Below are positions 1 to 10,482 of a stretch of DNA of 64,000 nucleotides, piece by piece; within the stretch, counting starts at the first letter, position 1; each line of letters opens with the position of its first letter. The translations under genes were made by a program, and so were the position numbers. Where the stretch lies: NCBI GenBank assembly GCA_030762175.1, contig CM060833.1, positions 74,523,501 to 74,587,500 of the forward strand. Reading direction: 5' to 3'. Under the pieces are notes generated by a model, which had not been told where the DNA came from, did not search any database, and saw only the letters and a list, made by a program, of their open reading frames with translations. This stretch comes from Metallyticus violacea (taxonomy: Eukaryota > Arthropoda > Insecta > Mantodea > Metallyticidae).

Positions 1-1
1 T

Positions 2-238
2 CCGGCGCAAATTGCGAATACTTCATTTGCTCTTTACGTAACACAAACAAATGAACGATTCCGGTACTTTCTAGTGAAACTGTGCACAATTCATAGGAGA
101 GGAGAGACTTTATTCAGCACGTTACAACACCAAAGCTTCACAACTCTAGGCCACCCGCCACTGTTAATGGTGGAACATATTCGAAGAATTCAATCAGCAA
201 TTATTTCTGACAATTCCACACTTAATAAATTTAAATAA
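2..238 (+). CDS. Open frame entering from the left window edge, unknown product
   Basis: The second frame is open from the first bases to a TAA at 236-238, giving 78 codons without a stop in otherwise stop-rich AT DNA. There is no ATG near the start, so if real it is the 3' part of a gene or exon that begins outside the window. The translation is mixed in composition and not low-complexity; its C-terminal end is basic and hydrophobic (key stretch GHPPLLMVEHIRRIQSAI). I recognise no domain. No splice acceptor is visible because the sequence starts inside the frame. It could equally be a transposon remnant or a chance open frame. AATAAA-type signals follow (cttaataaat near 222, taataaaaac near 252), as expected after a terminal exon, but such words are common in this AT-rich DNA. 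Confidence 0.3.
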   Translation, partial: PAQIANTSFALYVTQTNERFRYFLVKLCTIHRRGETLFSTLQHQSFTTLGHPPLLMVEHIRRIQSAIISDNSTLNKFK

Positions 239-1110
239 GTTTTCCCAGCGTAATAAAAACTAGCGCATTTTTAACTGTGACACTTGTGTAGTAAAAGAGC
301 GAATTTTGTTCTACAATGCTGAATTAAATGTCTTTATAATAACTTTTATGGTAAAATTCAGTTATTTTAGTTTATTTATTCATATTTCTCTATTATTTCC
401 TCCTTTCGTAGTCATGTAATCATAAAATAATCCTTTGGATATCGAGGGATAGCTTTAGATCGACACTTCAACGAGGAAGTTATAATTGGCCTAATTATAT
501 TCCTTCTTGTATGTCAACCAAGTTAAAGCGAAAAATAATTCAAAAATTTCAAAGAATTTTCGTGATTCAGTTTTCGTTTTTGAATCCCAATATTATTTTT
601 AAAACACACATATATTCTCTGCACTCCAGACATTTGGATTACTTTTGCTCGTGTATTTCCCAACATATGATTCATTACAGAAACCATCAGATTGTTCGTC
701 TGCTTCCCCTATCCTGCTCTTATATCAATCATTCTGCTCCCTAACTTCCAATTATCCTGGGATTCACGCTGAGTTTTGGGGGTAAAAATATACATCTTTC
801 ATATAGTTTCCCTTTTTTACCCCATTATTATCTTTTCGTTTTTCAGGGTTATCGAGGTCACGAGTACAAAAGACTTTCCCAATTAGTACTTCTGCTTTCT
901 GATACGAGAAAGATTGGAAGGGAGGATCCATGTTGTTTGTGAAAATCGACAAACCGCCTTTCTTTTGTTCAGCTTTTTCGGCTATCTATTGTTTAAGCTC
1001 TTACACTGAATTAAATGAGGTTATTGTTCATATATTGCAGATTTTTGCAGAGTGCTTGAAACCAGACTGCGAGCTGTATTTCCCGGTTATGTTATAGTTT
1101 AATTTTGTTA
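239..1110. other. Intergenic AT-rich DNA, nothing recognised
   Basis: Both strands carry only short frames of about 60-77 codons (511-744 + and 764-952 -) with no family resemblance and no supporting splice or poly(A) context. I see no repeat structure in this stretch. Confidence 0.5.
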
Positions 1111-1123
1111 TTCTGTTTCATAC

Positions 1124-1408
1124 CACCCCGCCATGGTTGGCCGAGGTCGTTAAGGCGCGGACACGTGAGCGGGACGGTCCCGGGTTCGAATTCCACCAGG
1201 ATCGTCCTCCCTGACTGTTTTTTTTTTCCTTCATGTTTTCCACAGTCCTCATAACTGGCAAATGCCGGGGAGATACCCTAAACTTAGGCCTGGAACGCTT
1301 CCTTCCTTAAAAAAAAAATTCTTTCCCAATGTATTATTTCATCTCATGTATCATCAGTGTTACCTCCTGTGGTGCCTCAGTAGTAAAAACGGGAGTTAAA
1401 CTCTACTC
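1124..1408 (+). mobile_element. SINE-A, full-length copy with 13-bp TSD
   Basis: A tRNA-derived SINE. The head (from about 1128) has a Pol III box A of tRNA-Ser/Leu type (ttggccgaggtcgttaaggc) and a box B (gggttcgaattcc, about 1182-1194). The body holds the family-specific words aaacttaggcctggaacg and the 3' end gtaaaaacgggagttaaac. Perfect 13-bp direct repeats tctgtttcatacc flank it at 1111-1123 and 1409-1421, the signature of LINE-driven target-primed insertion. The same sequence recurs at 6.3, 15.9, 25.1, 39.9 and 44.8 kb in both orientations. The family is recognised only from these internal comparisons. Confidence 0.9.
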
Positions 1409-1559
1409 TCTGTTTCATACCTGTATTTTAGTTACAGGAACACAACAGACAAGTGTCCGTGAAGTAACGGTGGGTTTCAAAATTAATGGATAAGATAACC
1501 ATAAGGATTATACATTTAAAAACATGCTAAATAAAGGAGTAACTCATAAAGTGTTTTAC

Positions 1560-2140
1560 ATTGTTATAACAATTACATTTGACTTCATTTTCTTACCTTT
1601 CACACATCTAATGCACACTCCAGTTCGACATTGCCAAGCAGATTGAACGTTTCTCTGATTCTCTCTTTAAAGTGCACTTTTGTTGACACGAACACTATAT
1701 TTGTTGCTTGATGTGACTCCCGAGGTCACGTCTACAGGCGTAAGATTCGGCGATCGTTGTAGCAATGATTTCCAATCTATCATATGCAGTGTAGAGAAAC
1801 TTTCATATCCACAATGTAGCCATACTGTGGAGGAGCGCCGTCTTGTTGAAAGATAAAATCTTTATCTTCAACTTGTGGCGCTGTATACAATTCCAACATA
1901 GTTACCTAACGTTGAAGTTGGTTACCCGAACATAAAACGAGCTATATATGAGGCACACCGCACCTCCACTTTTGAATTGGGGCTTCCATGTTCAATATAG
2001 GCATGCAATTGTTCATTTCCCATATCGGAGCGTTATGACGATGAAAAGACCAGATACTTCAAAAGTAGCCTCGTCAATCCATCAATCAATACAACCATCT
2101 TTTAGAATTTTTTATTATTGTGTAGCTGTACAGCAAACTT
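1560..2140 (-). pseudogene. Decayed Tc1/mariner-superfamily transposase (DDE domain)
   Basis: Read on the minus strand, this stretch carries in order the pieces of a DDE transposase core. The first catalytic region (WIDEATFEVSG) is near 2090, a MLELYTAPQVEDKDFIFQQDGAPP segment near 1830-1900 carries the second catalytic D, and a RSPNLTPVD segment near 1740-1760 leads into the C-terminal helices and a final CALDVCE stretch near 1600. The reading frame is broken by stops and frameshifts, so it cannot make a protein. Homology is by motif order to arthropod IS630/Tc1/mariner transposases with an N-terminal HTH. The N-terminal half and the terminal repeats were not located. Confidence 0.72.
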
Positions 2141-2719
2141 AAATTTTTTTTACTTACGAATGGGTTAATTGTCTGTAGACATGCACCGATTTCTTAGGAT
2201 TCCTTAGACAGTCATAAACAAACCGCGACAACGTAACGTTTTACATAAAATAATCTTTTTTTTAAAGTCGCGATTCCATAGGTAAATATTACTGCCATAT
2301 AGTGGCTGAACATGCTATGAACACATTCATCGATTCAAATTTCGCTAGCCAAAGGACACATTGAAACTTCTTCAGAGTCTTCCATATCCTGAGAGGTGTG
2401 GTTTCATCTCCCAAATTATTTGAGATGTTTTTCAATAGAGATATCATTATTATTTTGTTCTGTTCGGATACTTTTGGGGCCTGAAATGACTCGTTTATCT
2501 GGTATATAAAAATAAAGTGCGAATATTTCAAGAAACAGAGCTACTTGATATTAAACGTATGCATAAAACAGGTTTGACACCAAAGCAAACAATGAAAATA
2601 TGGTTAGCCCATATGGGAATGGTGTTTCTATCAAACAGTAAACAAAAGTGTGGAAAATAGCTGTTGAACATGCAAAAATGCTAGTCGGCCGCAAACTTTA
2701 TGTACATAGGATAAGATCA

Positions 2720-3110
2720 TCGGTTAGCGCCTAAGATTAGTTGGGATAATAAATATTACTAAATGTACAATTGCAGCTATAATCAATGACTATTTAGGAA
2801 TTCATAAACGGTCAGCAAAGGGGTACTCGAATAAAAGCGAGAATACCTCTTCAGAGAACAATATAACCCTAATCCAAAACAAACACTAACTTTTTAACAG
2901 CTGATGAAACCTTGTTCACCATTATGATTATAAATCTAGAAGTAAAAATTTCAAGAGATATTTCGACCACGATTGCCACATCTTCAAGAAAAGTACGGCG
3001 ACCACACCGCTGAAGATATTCACTGCAGTCAAGGATGAAACGTCTGGGAAGATGAAGGAAAAGAATCCCATTTGACCAAGGCTTTACAGTTCGGAAGACT
3101 CAGTTAACAT
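2720..3110 (+). pseudogene. Possible mariner relic, strongly decayed
   Basis: On the plus strand around 2740-2850 a frame reads like the HTH linker of mariner transposases (CTIAAIINDYLGIHKRSAK). It is followed near 2900 by TADET, resembling the first catalytic motif GDETW. Stops and gaps interrupt the rest. The order is right but the match is weak, so it may be chance. It lies next to a clearer minus-strand mariner relic at 3154-3960. Confidence 0.28.
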
Positions 3111-3514
3111 AATTGACACCGGCCGTAAAATCCTACGTTCTATATTTCAAGAATTACCACTCATAAACGAGGGACGTTGTAAAAGTTCTTAATCTGACCA
3201 AGAAAAGCATAAGCTTTAAGATAAATGTTTTTTTTTCCTTTAATTTTTCAACGTAGTCACCTTGTAAATCAAAACATTTTGCCCAACGACTTTCCAACCT
3301 TTTAATACTTTTAAGTAAAATTAGATTTGTACAACTGTGAAAAATAAGCATCTATCTCATCCGCATTGTTGGATATGAATCTTCGTCCAGCCAGTCAATT
3401 TTTATTTGGGAACAAAAAGTAATCGATGGGAGCCAAATACGGCGAATATGGTGGATGTAGAAGCATTTGAAAGAGAAGGTCATGCGATTTTGCAGCAACA
3501 ATCCCAGTCGTTAG

Positions 3515-3590
3515 TTTATTTATTTACGGATGCTCTTTAAATCTCAGGTTATCAACTTAATTAATCCCAGACGTGGGCATGAAGGCACAT
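3515..3590 (-). mobile_element. SINE-B 3'-tail fragment, diverged
   Basis: The sequence tttatttacggatgctcttt followed by aatctcaggttatca matches the reverse complement of the SINE-B 3' end (compare 48383-48417), including the AT-rich tail. After about 40 bp the similarity fades. It sits inside the mariner relic. Confidence 0.6.
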
Positions 3591-3658
3591 TATAGTGATG
3601 AAAGAGAACGTTCTTTGTCGCAAGGACATTTAGACTGAATAGCATTCTTCAATTGGTC

Positions 3659-3703
3659 TACGCTGATGACCTGAGCTGTTAAAGAGCGTCCATAAATAAA
3701 AAA
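3659..3703 (+). mobile_element. Tail-only SINE-B insertion with 10-bp TSD
   Basis: Only the last 45 bp of SINE-B are present (cgctgatgacctgagctgtt through cataaataaa). They are flanked by perfect 10-bp repeats tcaattggtc at 3649-3658 and 3704-3713. The duplication shows that this short piece is a complete insertion, a severely 5'-truncated retrotransposition, and not a later deletion product. Confidence 0.85.
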
Positions 3704-3982
3704 TCAATTGGTCCACTACTGAAGAGTAATATTCCCCGGTGAAGGTTCCGCCTATTTAGAATGATGGTCTACGAGCACCACGCTATGAGAATCCCGCAAA
3801 ACTGCAGCCATGACTTTTCCTGCAGATGAAACCGCTTTTGCTTTCTTTGGTGCACTTTCACTATTGCCGTCCACTCTTTGGGCTGCTCTTTTGTCTCTGG
3901 TGTGCAGTAATGAATTCATGTTTCATCCATTGTTATGAAACGTCGGAGAAACTAATGTGAATTGCGTTTAAACAAATCTAAA

Positions 3983-4256
3983 CATCGGTCCTGGTGGTCT
4001 AGTGGTAGCCTTTCTTGCCTCGTAGACCCAAATCGCGGGCTCAATCCCGGTCAGGGTCGATGGATTTTTTCGGGCCTAAAAATCCTAACGATAAGTATGA
4101 CTTCCTTCGGAAGGGAAGTAAAGCATGGATCCCGTGTCGTAAATTTACGGCGCGAAAAAGAAACTCAGACCTGAACGAAGAGGCCTGAGGCCGTTTCATG
4201 CCCTTTATTGAATGGGACGCTGATGAACTGAGATGTTAAAGAGCGTTCGTATATAA
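3983..4256 (+). mobile_element. SINE-B, near full-length
   Basis: The tRNA-like head starts at about 3988 (ggtcctggtggtctagtggt, a box A resembling tRNA-Gly/Glu) and has a box B near 4040 (gggctcaatcccg). The body contains the family words ttttttcgggcctaaaaatc, gacttccttcggaagggaag and gatgttaaagagcg, ending in an AT-rich tail (tataaaataaatc). TSDs are imprecise (aaatctaaa / aaatcaaaa). Confidence 0.85.
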
Positions 4257-5988
4257 AATAAATCAAAATACTCTTAAGCAACGTTCATTCTAATGCGTTT
4301 TTAGTGCACAAACATGGCACATAACGAACGGAAAGCTTTTTCATACCCAAAACTACATGTAAAATGTCTTTGCAATGTCAGCCAACTTGAGTATCAGCGA
4401 TTATTGAGTATGGCATTGTGAATTTTTGTCACAATCTAGTCGATCACAGCAGTCCTAAGTGTTCATCATCTCGAAGCACACTTAAATTCAGCAGCTCACT
4501 TTTCGACCGTCGAAAACAAAGGGGAAGAATCCTTTAATGTAGAAGCTAACTATTGTATTTCTGTTGAGGTTAATCCCTTCATAACGAAATAATTTATCAC
4601 AGACGTATTTCAGTTTTATCCATTTTGTAGCAAATGTTAGCACTAGTTTGTTTACACGACCGTCACAAACAAGTGACTACACTTATGCGTCTGAAACTTT
4701 ACAGTGCGCCATCTAAAGCGTCATAATTAAGAACTATCATAGTAATTTGGCCATCTTCACGACATCTCTGAGTCAGGCCCAAAACTTTTAGATCATCTCT
4801 CATATTAGGATCTAGTATCCATCGGCAGTATTATGAATAATTATTTTGGGATGTTAAATTAACTTTAAAGAATGATTGTCCGGAATACAGCGACACAATT
4901 GCGATTGTTATTAAGTAATTTTTTTTCTAAACTTAGGAAATCTATTAAAGAAAAATGAATAAAATATTATCTCAAGGAGTTCTAAACAACGCTTCAGTTA
5001 TGAGTTTCCTTTCTTTAAACCCATAGAATAGTTTAGTCATCGCACTCATGCGCCTAGCTGCTAGTCATCTCTTTGTTTCTATATCTAAAAAATTAATCAA
5101 GACTTCCGTTCTTTTAAACGTGTTTCTATGTTTTCATGTTAGAACATGTGGAGAAAATGCGTTTAAGTTGAAAATTAATATTGCATTAACTTTTTGGAGC
5201 AATACATGCTGTAAAACACTTGAAAATATATGCGAATATGGCCAACGAATGCTTTTTTTCTATGGTTACTTCGGCATATTACGCTCATTTAAATGACTGC
5301 CGAAGAAAAACATAATGAACAATGTATTCACCGGTGATTATACGAAGCAATGAAATTCAAATGTTGAAGGCATTAAAGTAGGTTATATCTCCGGTTTCTA
5401 ACTGTCTGCTACATTTTTATGTATGAATAATTAACAAAGAGACTAAAAATATACAAACCAAAACGCACATAATTACGCAAGGAAATTAATGTTCTTTGGT
5501 AGTCATTGGTGTGTGGATTTAATTTATTTCTATTCATTTTTTACTGTCTGATATCACAGTGACAAAATAATCTATTCAATGAAGGTAAATATCAGGTATT
5601 TCATGGTTTTGTCGCCCGTTTCATGCCAGCTAATGGATCGGCAATAAAAGCGGCAACCGCCGAATAACGCGCAATTGATTCAATGCTCACAACTAGAGTT
5701 ACAATTACAATGAGCATGTACCTTATGACGAGACGTTGAAGATGTGCGGCTACATCCACACATTTCTGCCCCCCCTTTTTTTTTAATTTCACACGCATAG
5801 TTCATATTTCGAAATTGTGTCCATTTTAATTTGGAAGCATACAAGGTCATTGTTGTTCTCGGTGAAAAATGACTGATATACTTGTATATCGGTTGATTTC
5901 TCTTATTGGATATTACGGAACGTTAATGATAGAGTGATTGATCAACACTAAATGTACTTTACTGAAGGAGTTTGGTCCATTAATGAGG
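4257..5988. other. Intergenic AT-rich DNA
   Basis: No gene, tRNA or recognised repeat is visible. The longest frame (5048-5296, +, 82 codons) shows no family resemblance and lacks splice context. A C/T run lies at about 5769-5785. Confidence 0.5.
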
Positions 5989-7527
5989 GTAGATCCATAA
6001 GTTTCCGGCCTAAACATTTTCTAGGTATGATAAAGAAAAAAAAACTATATTTCATTTTTCAATAGAGTTATCCTTTATTGCCATACACTTCTCACAGCTT
6101 TGAATTATCATTTCAACCCCCCTCCCAAAATAGTCAGAAGTCTTGTGTGCAAAATGGGCATATATAACATCCATTACTTCTTCGTCACACTTAAAATTCC
6201 TTCCTCGAAGGTACTTCTTGAGTTTTGAGAAGCGGAATGAATGAATGAATGAATGAATGAATGAATGAATGAATGAATGAATGAATGAATGAATAAATGA
6301 ATACACCTGATTTTGCTACAGCGGCACCAAAGGCGATGGACACTGATTATATATGAGATGAAATGATAAATTGGGAAAGAATTTATTTTTAAGGAAGGAA
6401 TCGTTCCAGGCCTAAGTTTAGGGTACCTTCCCGGCATTTGCCATTTATGAGGACTGAGGAAAACCTGGAAAAATCCTCAGCCAGGAAAGACGGTTCTGAC
6501 GGGATTCCAACCGCGGACCCCCGCTCACGAGTCTATGCCTTAACGACCTCGGCCGCCCGTGGCGGTGTTGAGAAGAAGAAATAGTCACTGGGAGCTATAT
6601 CTGGCTGTAGGGTGAATGGGCGATCTCCTTGAAACCACATTTCTTCACAGATTCCTTTGCAACAAGAGCTGTGTACAGGCGCTTTGTCGTGAAGAAGGCG
6701 CAAACCACTACTCAGCTTTCTCGCCTTTTCTCTTTGATGGAAGCATGTAGTCTGTGCAGTAGGCCAGCATAGTACTCCCCATTAATGTGGTGTTCTTCTC
6801 CTTGAAATCGATGAAGAGTATTCCTTCACAGTCCCAAAATATTGTGGCCATGATCTTCCTAGTTGACTGAGTGACCTTGGTCTTCAGCGGCGGGGCTTCG
6901 CCAGTTTTACGATACTCCATTGAATCTCTTTTGGATAAAGCGATCATAGCAGAGGACCATAATTTCGTCTCCTGTAACAATGGTTTGCAGAGCTTCTCTC
7001 TCGTTGCCATGGCAGAGCTCCAAAAATGCCTCACAACAGATGACACGTTGTTGCTTTTGGACTGAGGAAAGAAGTGTAGGCACCCATCTTGCTCAAAGTT
7101 CATTCATTTTTAAATGTTAATGAATAATTCGAAGGACTGTTGTTTTTTGAAAGGCCCAACCTTGCTGCTATTTCTGTAACTTTAAGCCGCCGTTCTTCCA
7201 TAATTTCTCCTTCCACAAGAGCGATGTTTTCAGGAGTGAGCACCTCCAAAGGCACGTTCTTCGTCTTCAACACTTTCTCGACGCATTCGAAAAAGTTTGG
7301 CCCATTCTTTTTCGGTAGAATATGAGGAGGATGCTTCCCCATGTACGCCGTCCAATCGCTGTTTAATTTCATTTGGAGTAAGTCCTTTTATGAAGAGCTT
7401 AATAATAACTCAAAACTGATTTTGAAGATGTCATAATCTTTTACATATAGCCTTCTTTATGCAGCTATATCTGAACAATGAACACAGCGGAGCGGAAATT
7501 ACCGATGCAATTATTTACTTAATAGAT

Positions 7528-7531
<4 letters not shown>
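5989..7531 (-). mobile_element. Mariner element 1, decayed, right end lost
   Basis: A Tc1/mariner transposon with a broken transposase on the minus strand. The left terminal repeat (tagatccataagtttccgg from about 5992) matches both ends of the element at 13.68-14.84 kb. N-terminal HTH sequence lies at about 7372-7100 (key words MEERRLKVTEIAARLGLSK). The first-catalytic-domain region follows at about 7103-6708 (KIMATIFWDCEGILFIDF), then a KAPVH / PDIAPSDY segment at about 6690-6590. The C-terminal part (EEVMDVIYAHFADK-like and a C..C.A.K ending) at 6230-6060 is separated from the rest by a SINE-A insertion. The normal length is about 340-350 residues; here it is split over several frames. The right terminal repeat is missing and a TA microsatellite starts where it should be. 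Confidence 0.88.
6233..6567 (-). mobile_element. SINE-A inserted in mariner 1, with AATG-repeat tail
   Basis: On the minus strand this is a full SINE-A: head at about 6563 (box A, aacgacctcggccgcc on the plus strand), body, then the 3' end, and a tail of (AATG)n at 6233-6303. The flanking mariner words ttgagaag at 6225-6232 and 6568-6575 form the target-site duplication; the uninterrupted site can be seen in mariner 2 near 13910-13935. The repeated Ser-Phe-Ile-His frames here are translations of the microsatellite tail. Confidence 0.9.

Positions 7532-7568
<37 letters not shown>
7532..7568. repeat. (TA)n microsatellite at the lost mariner end
   Basis: About 18 TA units. It replaces the expected right terminal repeat of mariner element 1. 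Mariners insert at TA, so expansion from the target dinucleotide is possible. Confidence 0.9.
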
Positions 7569-7570
<2 letters not shown>

Positions 7571-8411
7571 CAGTACAGAAAAATCGATTTTATACACGAA
7601 ACTTCCTTGCTTGACAAAAATATAGGGATGCGATGTTCAGTAAATGTATGCAGAGTAATATAGCTTGTCTTTATTGAGGCTATCATAAATGGAAAAAGAT
7701 CCAAGAAGTGAGAGAAGTATTCGCAACATTTTTAACTATCTATGATATTGAATGCCGATCTTGATATTTCTGGCATACTAGAGCATTAACAGATAACATA
7801 TATGTGTAAACGTATATATCTATATAAAATTTTTTATTGTCATTTGCGGTGCCTGGTATCGATCTATGCTATGATCGATGGAGATTTGAAGAAGATGTTC
7901 AAAAATCTTTTCGTGGGCACAACCGCAATAGCTACTACATTTCTTGGAAAACACTTTTTAATGTACTTACTTGTGTTGGCTATTAAATGATGGCCCTATA
8001 CATTAAGGAATTTGTTACACATATCCATTTAAAACAAACTAATTTGAAAATTTTCTTTTGTGTATATGTTTATAATATTTGTTAAGTTAGAAAGTGGGTA
8101 AGTATAACAATTTTATTTGAAATAACGAATTATTAATGCATTACAGTCTATACGCCTTCTCTGTTTGTGATCCTAACGCGTTTACTTACAGTCATTTGTT
8201 TTTCTTATGTTTATTTACACAAAGAAATGAGAGAAAGCACTCCAAGGTAAGAAAATGTTTAAATACAGAGCTACTTATGGTATTACCTTTAGGCCAGCGA
8301 TGCTTAAATTGCAAGGTTAGCTTAGGATAATGTCATCGAAATTTATTTATCGAAGAATAATGTTTTATCTAGCTTTTGCGCTGAGTAATAATAGTCGAAT
8401 AATTCACACAG
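7569..8411. other. Probable intron or intergenic DNA upstream of the 8412 exon
   Basis: AT-rich with only short frames. The last 80 bases carry a moderately pyrimidine-rich stretch ending in cacacag, the acceptor for the exon that follows. No other exon could be placed with confidence. Confidence 0.4.
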
Positions 8412-9060
8412 GAATTCGCGGATTCCCCGTTATGGATTTACCAGCGCTAGGCTCAGAGATCAGAGAGGTCTTCTGAGTCGAGCCAAATCAGCAGACCCAG
8501 CAGCCTTACAGCAATCTGCTCAGCGTTCCCTCTGCAAAATCAAGACCGCGGTCGACGATGCTATTGTAACTGTAGGGTCAAACACTTCTGTTATGTCTCC
8601 TCATTGGTCAAAGCTTGCGTCGTCGTCGACATTTCGGCAAGATAATCACAAAGCTGGCATGGCACATGAATCAGTGCAACCTGTAAATCACTCAGAACAA
8701 AGTGGCCTCCATCCATTCGAACCACTTAACCATTACTGCGAGACTCCTTCAGCAGTCAAAATAACAGCGAAAATGAGACGCCAAGGCACTTACATTATTC
8801 ACTCCAACTCTGCCACAAACGTTTGTAATGTTCTTAGAACGTCTTCAAAATGTTTACGTAAAACACCCAATTTAACGAGAACGAGCACATTTTTCATTTG
8901 CAAAGACGAGACTCCATTTTTAAGGAATCTGAGAACATATGAACCCTATCGCACAAACTCGGAGAGTTCTCTGGAAAACGTCGATGAAATAGGTGGCGTA
9001 AAAATGGAAGCGAATACTATATTGAGAGCCGCAGTTTTGAAAATTTTCTTGGATACTTAG
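8412..9060 (+). CDS. Candidate terminal coding exon, unknown protein
   Basis: The frame is open from 8395 to the TAG at 9058-9060. A stop at 8392-8394 blocks upstream extension, so a start further 5' must come through splicing. A 3' splice site (ttcacacag then gaattcgc) places the exon at 8412, entering with one base that completes a split codon. This gives about 215 residues. The first third is Ser/Ala/Arg-rich (RLRDQRGLLSRAKSADPAAL) and may be helical, followed by a Ser/Thr/His-rich middle and a mixed C-terminus. An internal ATG at 8593 would give a 155-residue form. GC content is visibly higher than in the flanks, and a plausible AATAAA lies at about 9369. I recognise no domain, signal peptide or membrane segment. 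It is the longest unbroken non-repetitive frame in the window and the best host-gene candidate, though a relic of an unknown element cannot be excluded. Confidence 0.55.
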
Positions 9061-9363
9061 TAAAAACCGCTTGTTAAATATGAATAACATTTTAATTATA
9101 CATAGATTTAAATTATAAATAATATAATGACAAAGTTTTGATTGTTCTCGCGAGTGAAGGACAAATGCAAATAGTGTTATACACTTATCTTCTTCCGATA
9201 CTAGAACATAATGTACATATGTATTCAATGTATAATTTAAAGAGTTAGTTAATATAAATTTTATTAAAATGTTTATAGTGAAGCTGATGAAAGAAAAATG
9301 AAAAAAGTAATTACATTTTTTATTATCTTATGAACATAATTAACAAAACTATTGTAAACATTG

Positions 9364-9376
9364 CAACAATAAAAGC
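9364..9376 (+). terminator. Possible poly(A) signal for the 8412-9060 exon
   Basis: The word caataaaagc contains AATAAA about 310 bp after the stop codon, a normal 3'UTR distance. Such hexamers are common in AT-rich DNA, so support is modest. Confidence 0.3.
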
Positions 9377-9727
9377 AAGTGCCTCACTAAATTCTAAACA
9401 CAAGCAGGGTTTTCACTTCAAAAGTTGATAGTCTGATAGAAAACAAAAAATGTGAGCAATTGAATGTTTAAATACCATAAGGTCTAATTGCTATTTGAAA
9501 TTTCAAAGTGGGATGACTGGCGTTGAGAGGGTGAAACCTAAAATGTGTACAGAATTGCTTGTAAACTTTCCCTCAAAATCAAAACTGAATTGTTTAAATG
9601 ACAAGTTTTGAAACGAAAGTCATCTATATAAAATACCCATTGCGAAAGCATAGGTGATTTACTTAAAATTTAGAAAAGTCTGTTTTATTTGTAACTAATT
9701 ATATATAATTATTTTAACTATTGGTTT

Positions 9728-10440
9728 AATGCTTAAAGTTCGCATTTGGAAGGTCCGAAGTTCAAATCCCTTGGTGCGGCTAACATAACCTTGCATTTTT
9801 GTGGTTTCCTTTGGTCACTTAGGCGAAATCTCTCTCATTTCATCTCATTTGATTTTACAAGGTCAAAAGCATTAGGTAAGATTGACTGGTGCTGTGCAGT
9901 TCGGCGATGGGTTTGTGTTCTGAAGTTCCTGCCGGGGCCTCCTCGGGTCCCCTCGAGTGATACCGTGGATCTCTCAAGCCTGCCAGCGTTTGAGACTTAA
10001 TATCTGAGGAAAACAATAAGGGTATCACTAAAGTCCGTTCAACCGAACAAAGTAGCATTCGGGAGGTCCCGAAATAAATTCTCGTTGGGTTCGCCATTAT
10101 GACCTTGGTTTCCCCTGGTCGTCTAGGCCAATGCTGATTAGGTATTTATTTACATTTCACGAATGTTACGTTCTCCCAGTTTATACAGATCCAAAGTGTC
10201 AGGGTAGGTGGGCTGGTGCAATGGGTGGTGGCTTGTGCTTTAGAAAGGTTTCTGCCTCGGCATCTGGAATGTAGTCGGGCCTTCTGAGGGGCTAGAACAA
10301 CTCTGGTGGGATGGCTCCACCAGCGTCGGAGTGTTCCATCTGGAAATATGTTAGGGACACCATCTGCGCCTACGCAGTCACCATCGGTAGATCCTGGCAG
10401 CCCGTTGTCTCCCTCTCATCCTTCCTCCCGAAAGTGTCCT
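9728..10440 (+). mobile_element. SINE-C cluster: 5' part of one copy then a longer second copy
   Basis: Two successive copies of a tRNA-headed repeat. Copy 1 begins near 9728 with a box-B-like head (aaggtccgaagttcaaatcc) and continues to about 10017. Copy 2 begins near 10051 (cattcgggaggtcccgaaat) and continues through the body to the 3' region (tcatccttcctcccgaaagt) near 10430. Both share words with the copies at 31.0 kb and, reversed, 61.0 kb. The copies are quite diverged, implying an older family than SINE-A and SINE-B. Confidence 0.65.
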
Positions 10441-10482
10441 AATTGGGAGCGTAGGCCGAAAGAAACAGTTGATTTTTTTGCT

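Larger units (their letters stand above)
3154..3960 (-). pseudogene. Decayed mariner transposase carrying SINE insertions
   Basis: The minus strand shows, from 3960 downward, an FITMDET catalytic segment, a stretch resembling the KKAK...GKVM linker, the HPPYSPDLAP-equivalent region (degenerate, near 3430), and an in-frame C-terminus at 3351-3154 reading IKRLESRWAKCFDLQGDYVE. That last part is the characteristic mariner C-terminal helix (family consensus ends in W.KC..L.GDYVEK). Several stops and frameshifts make it non-functional. A 45-bp SINE tail with target duplications is inserted at 3659-3703, and a second SINE-B-like fragment in the opposite orientation lies at about 3515-3590. The transposase therefore predates both insertions. 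Confidence 0.75.

Noticed and set aside
6052..6437. Two overlapping minus-strand frames with repeated Ser-Phe-Ile-His
   Set aside because: Translation of the AATG tail of a SINE-A joined to mariner and SINE sequence.
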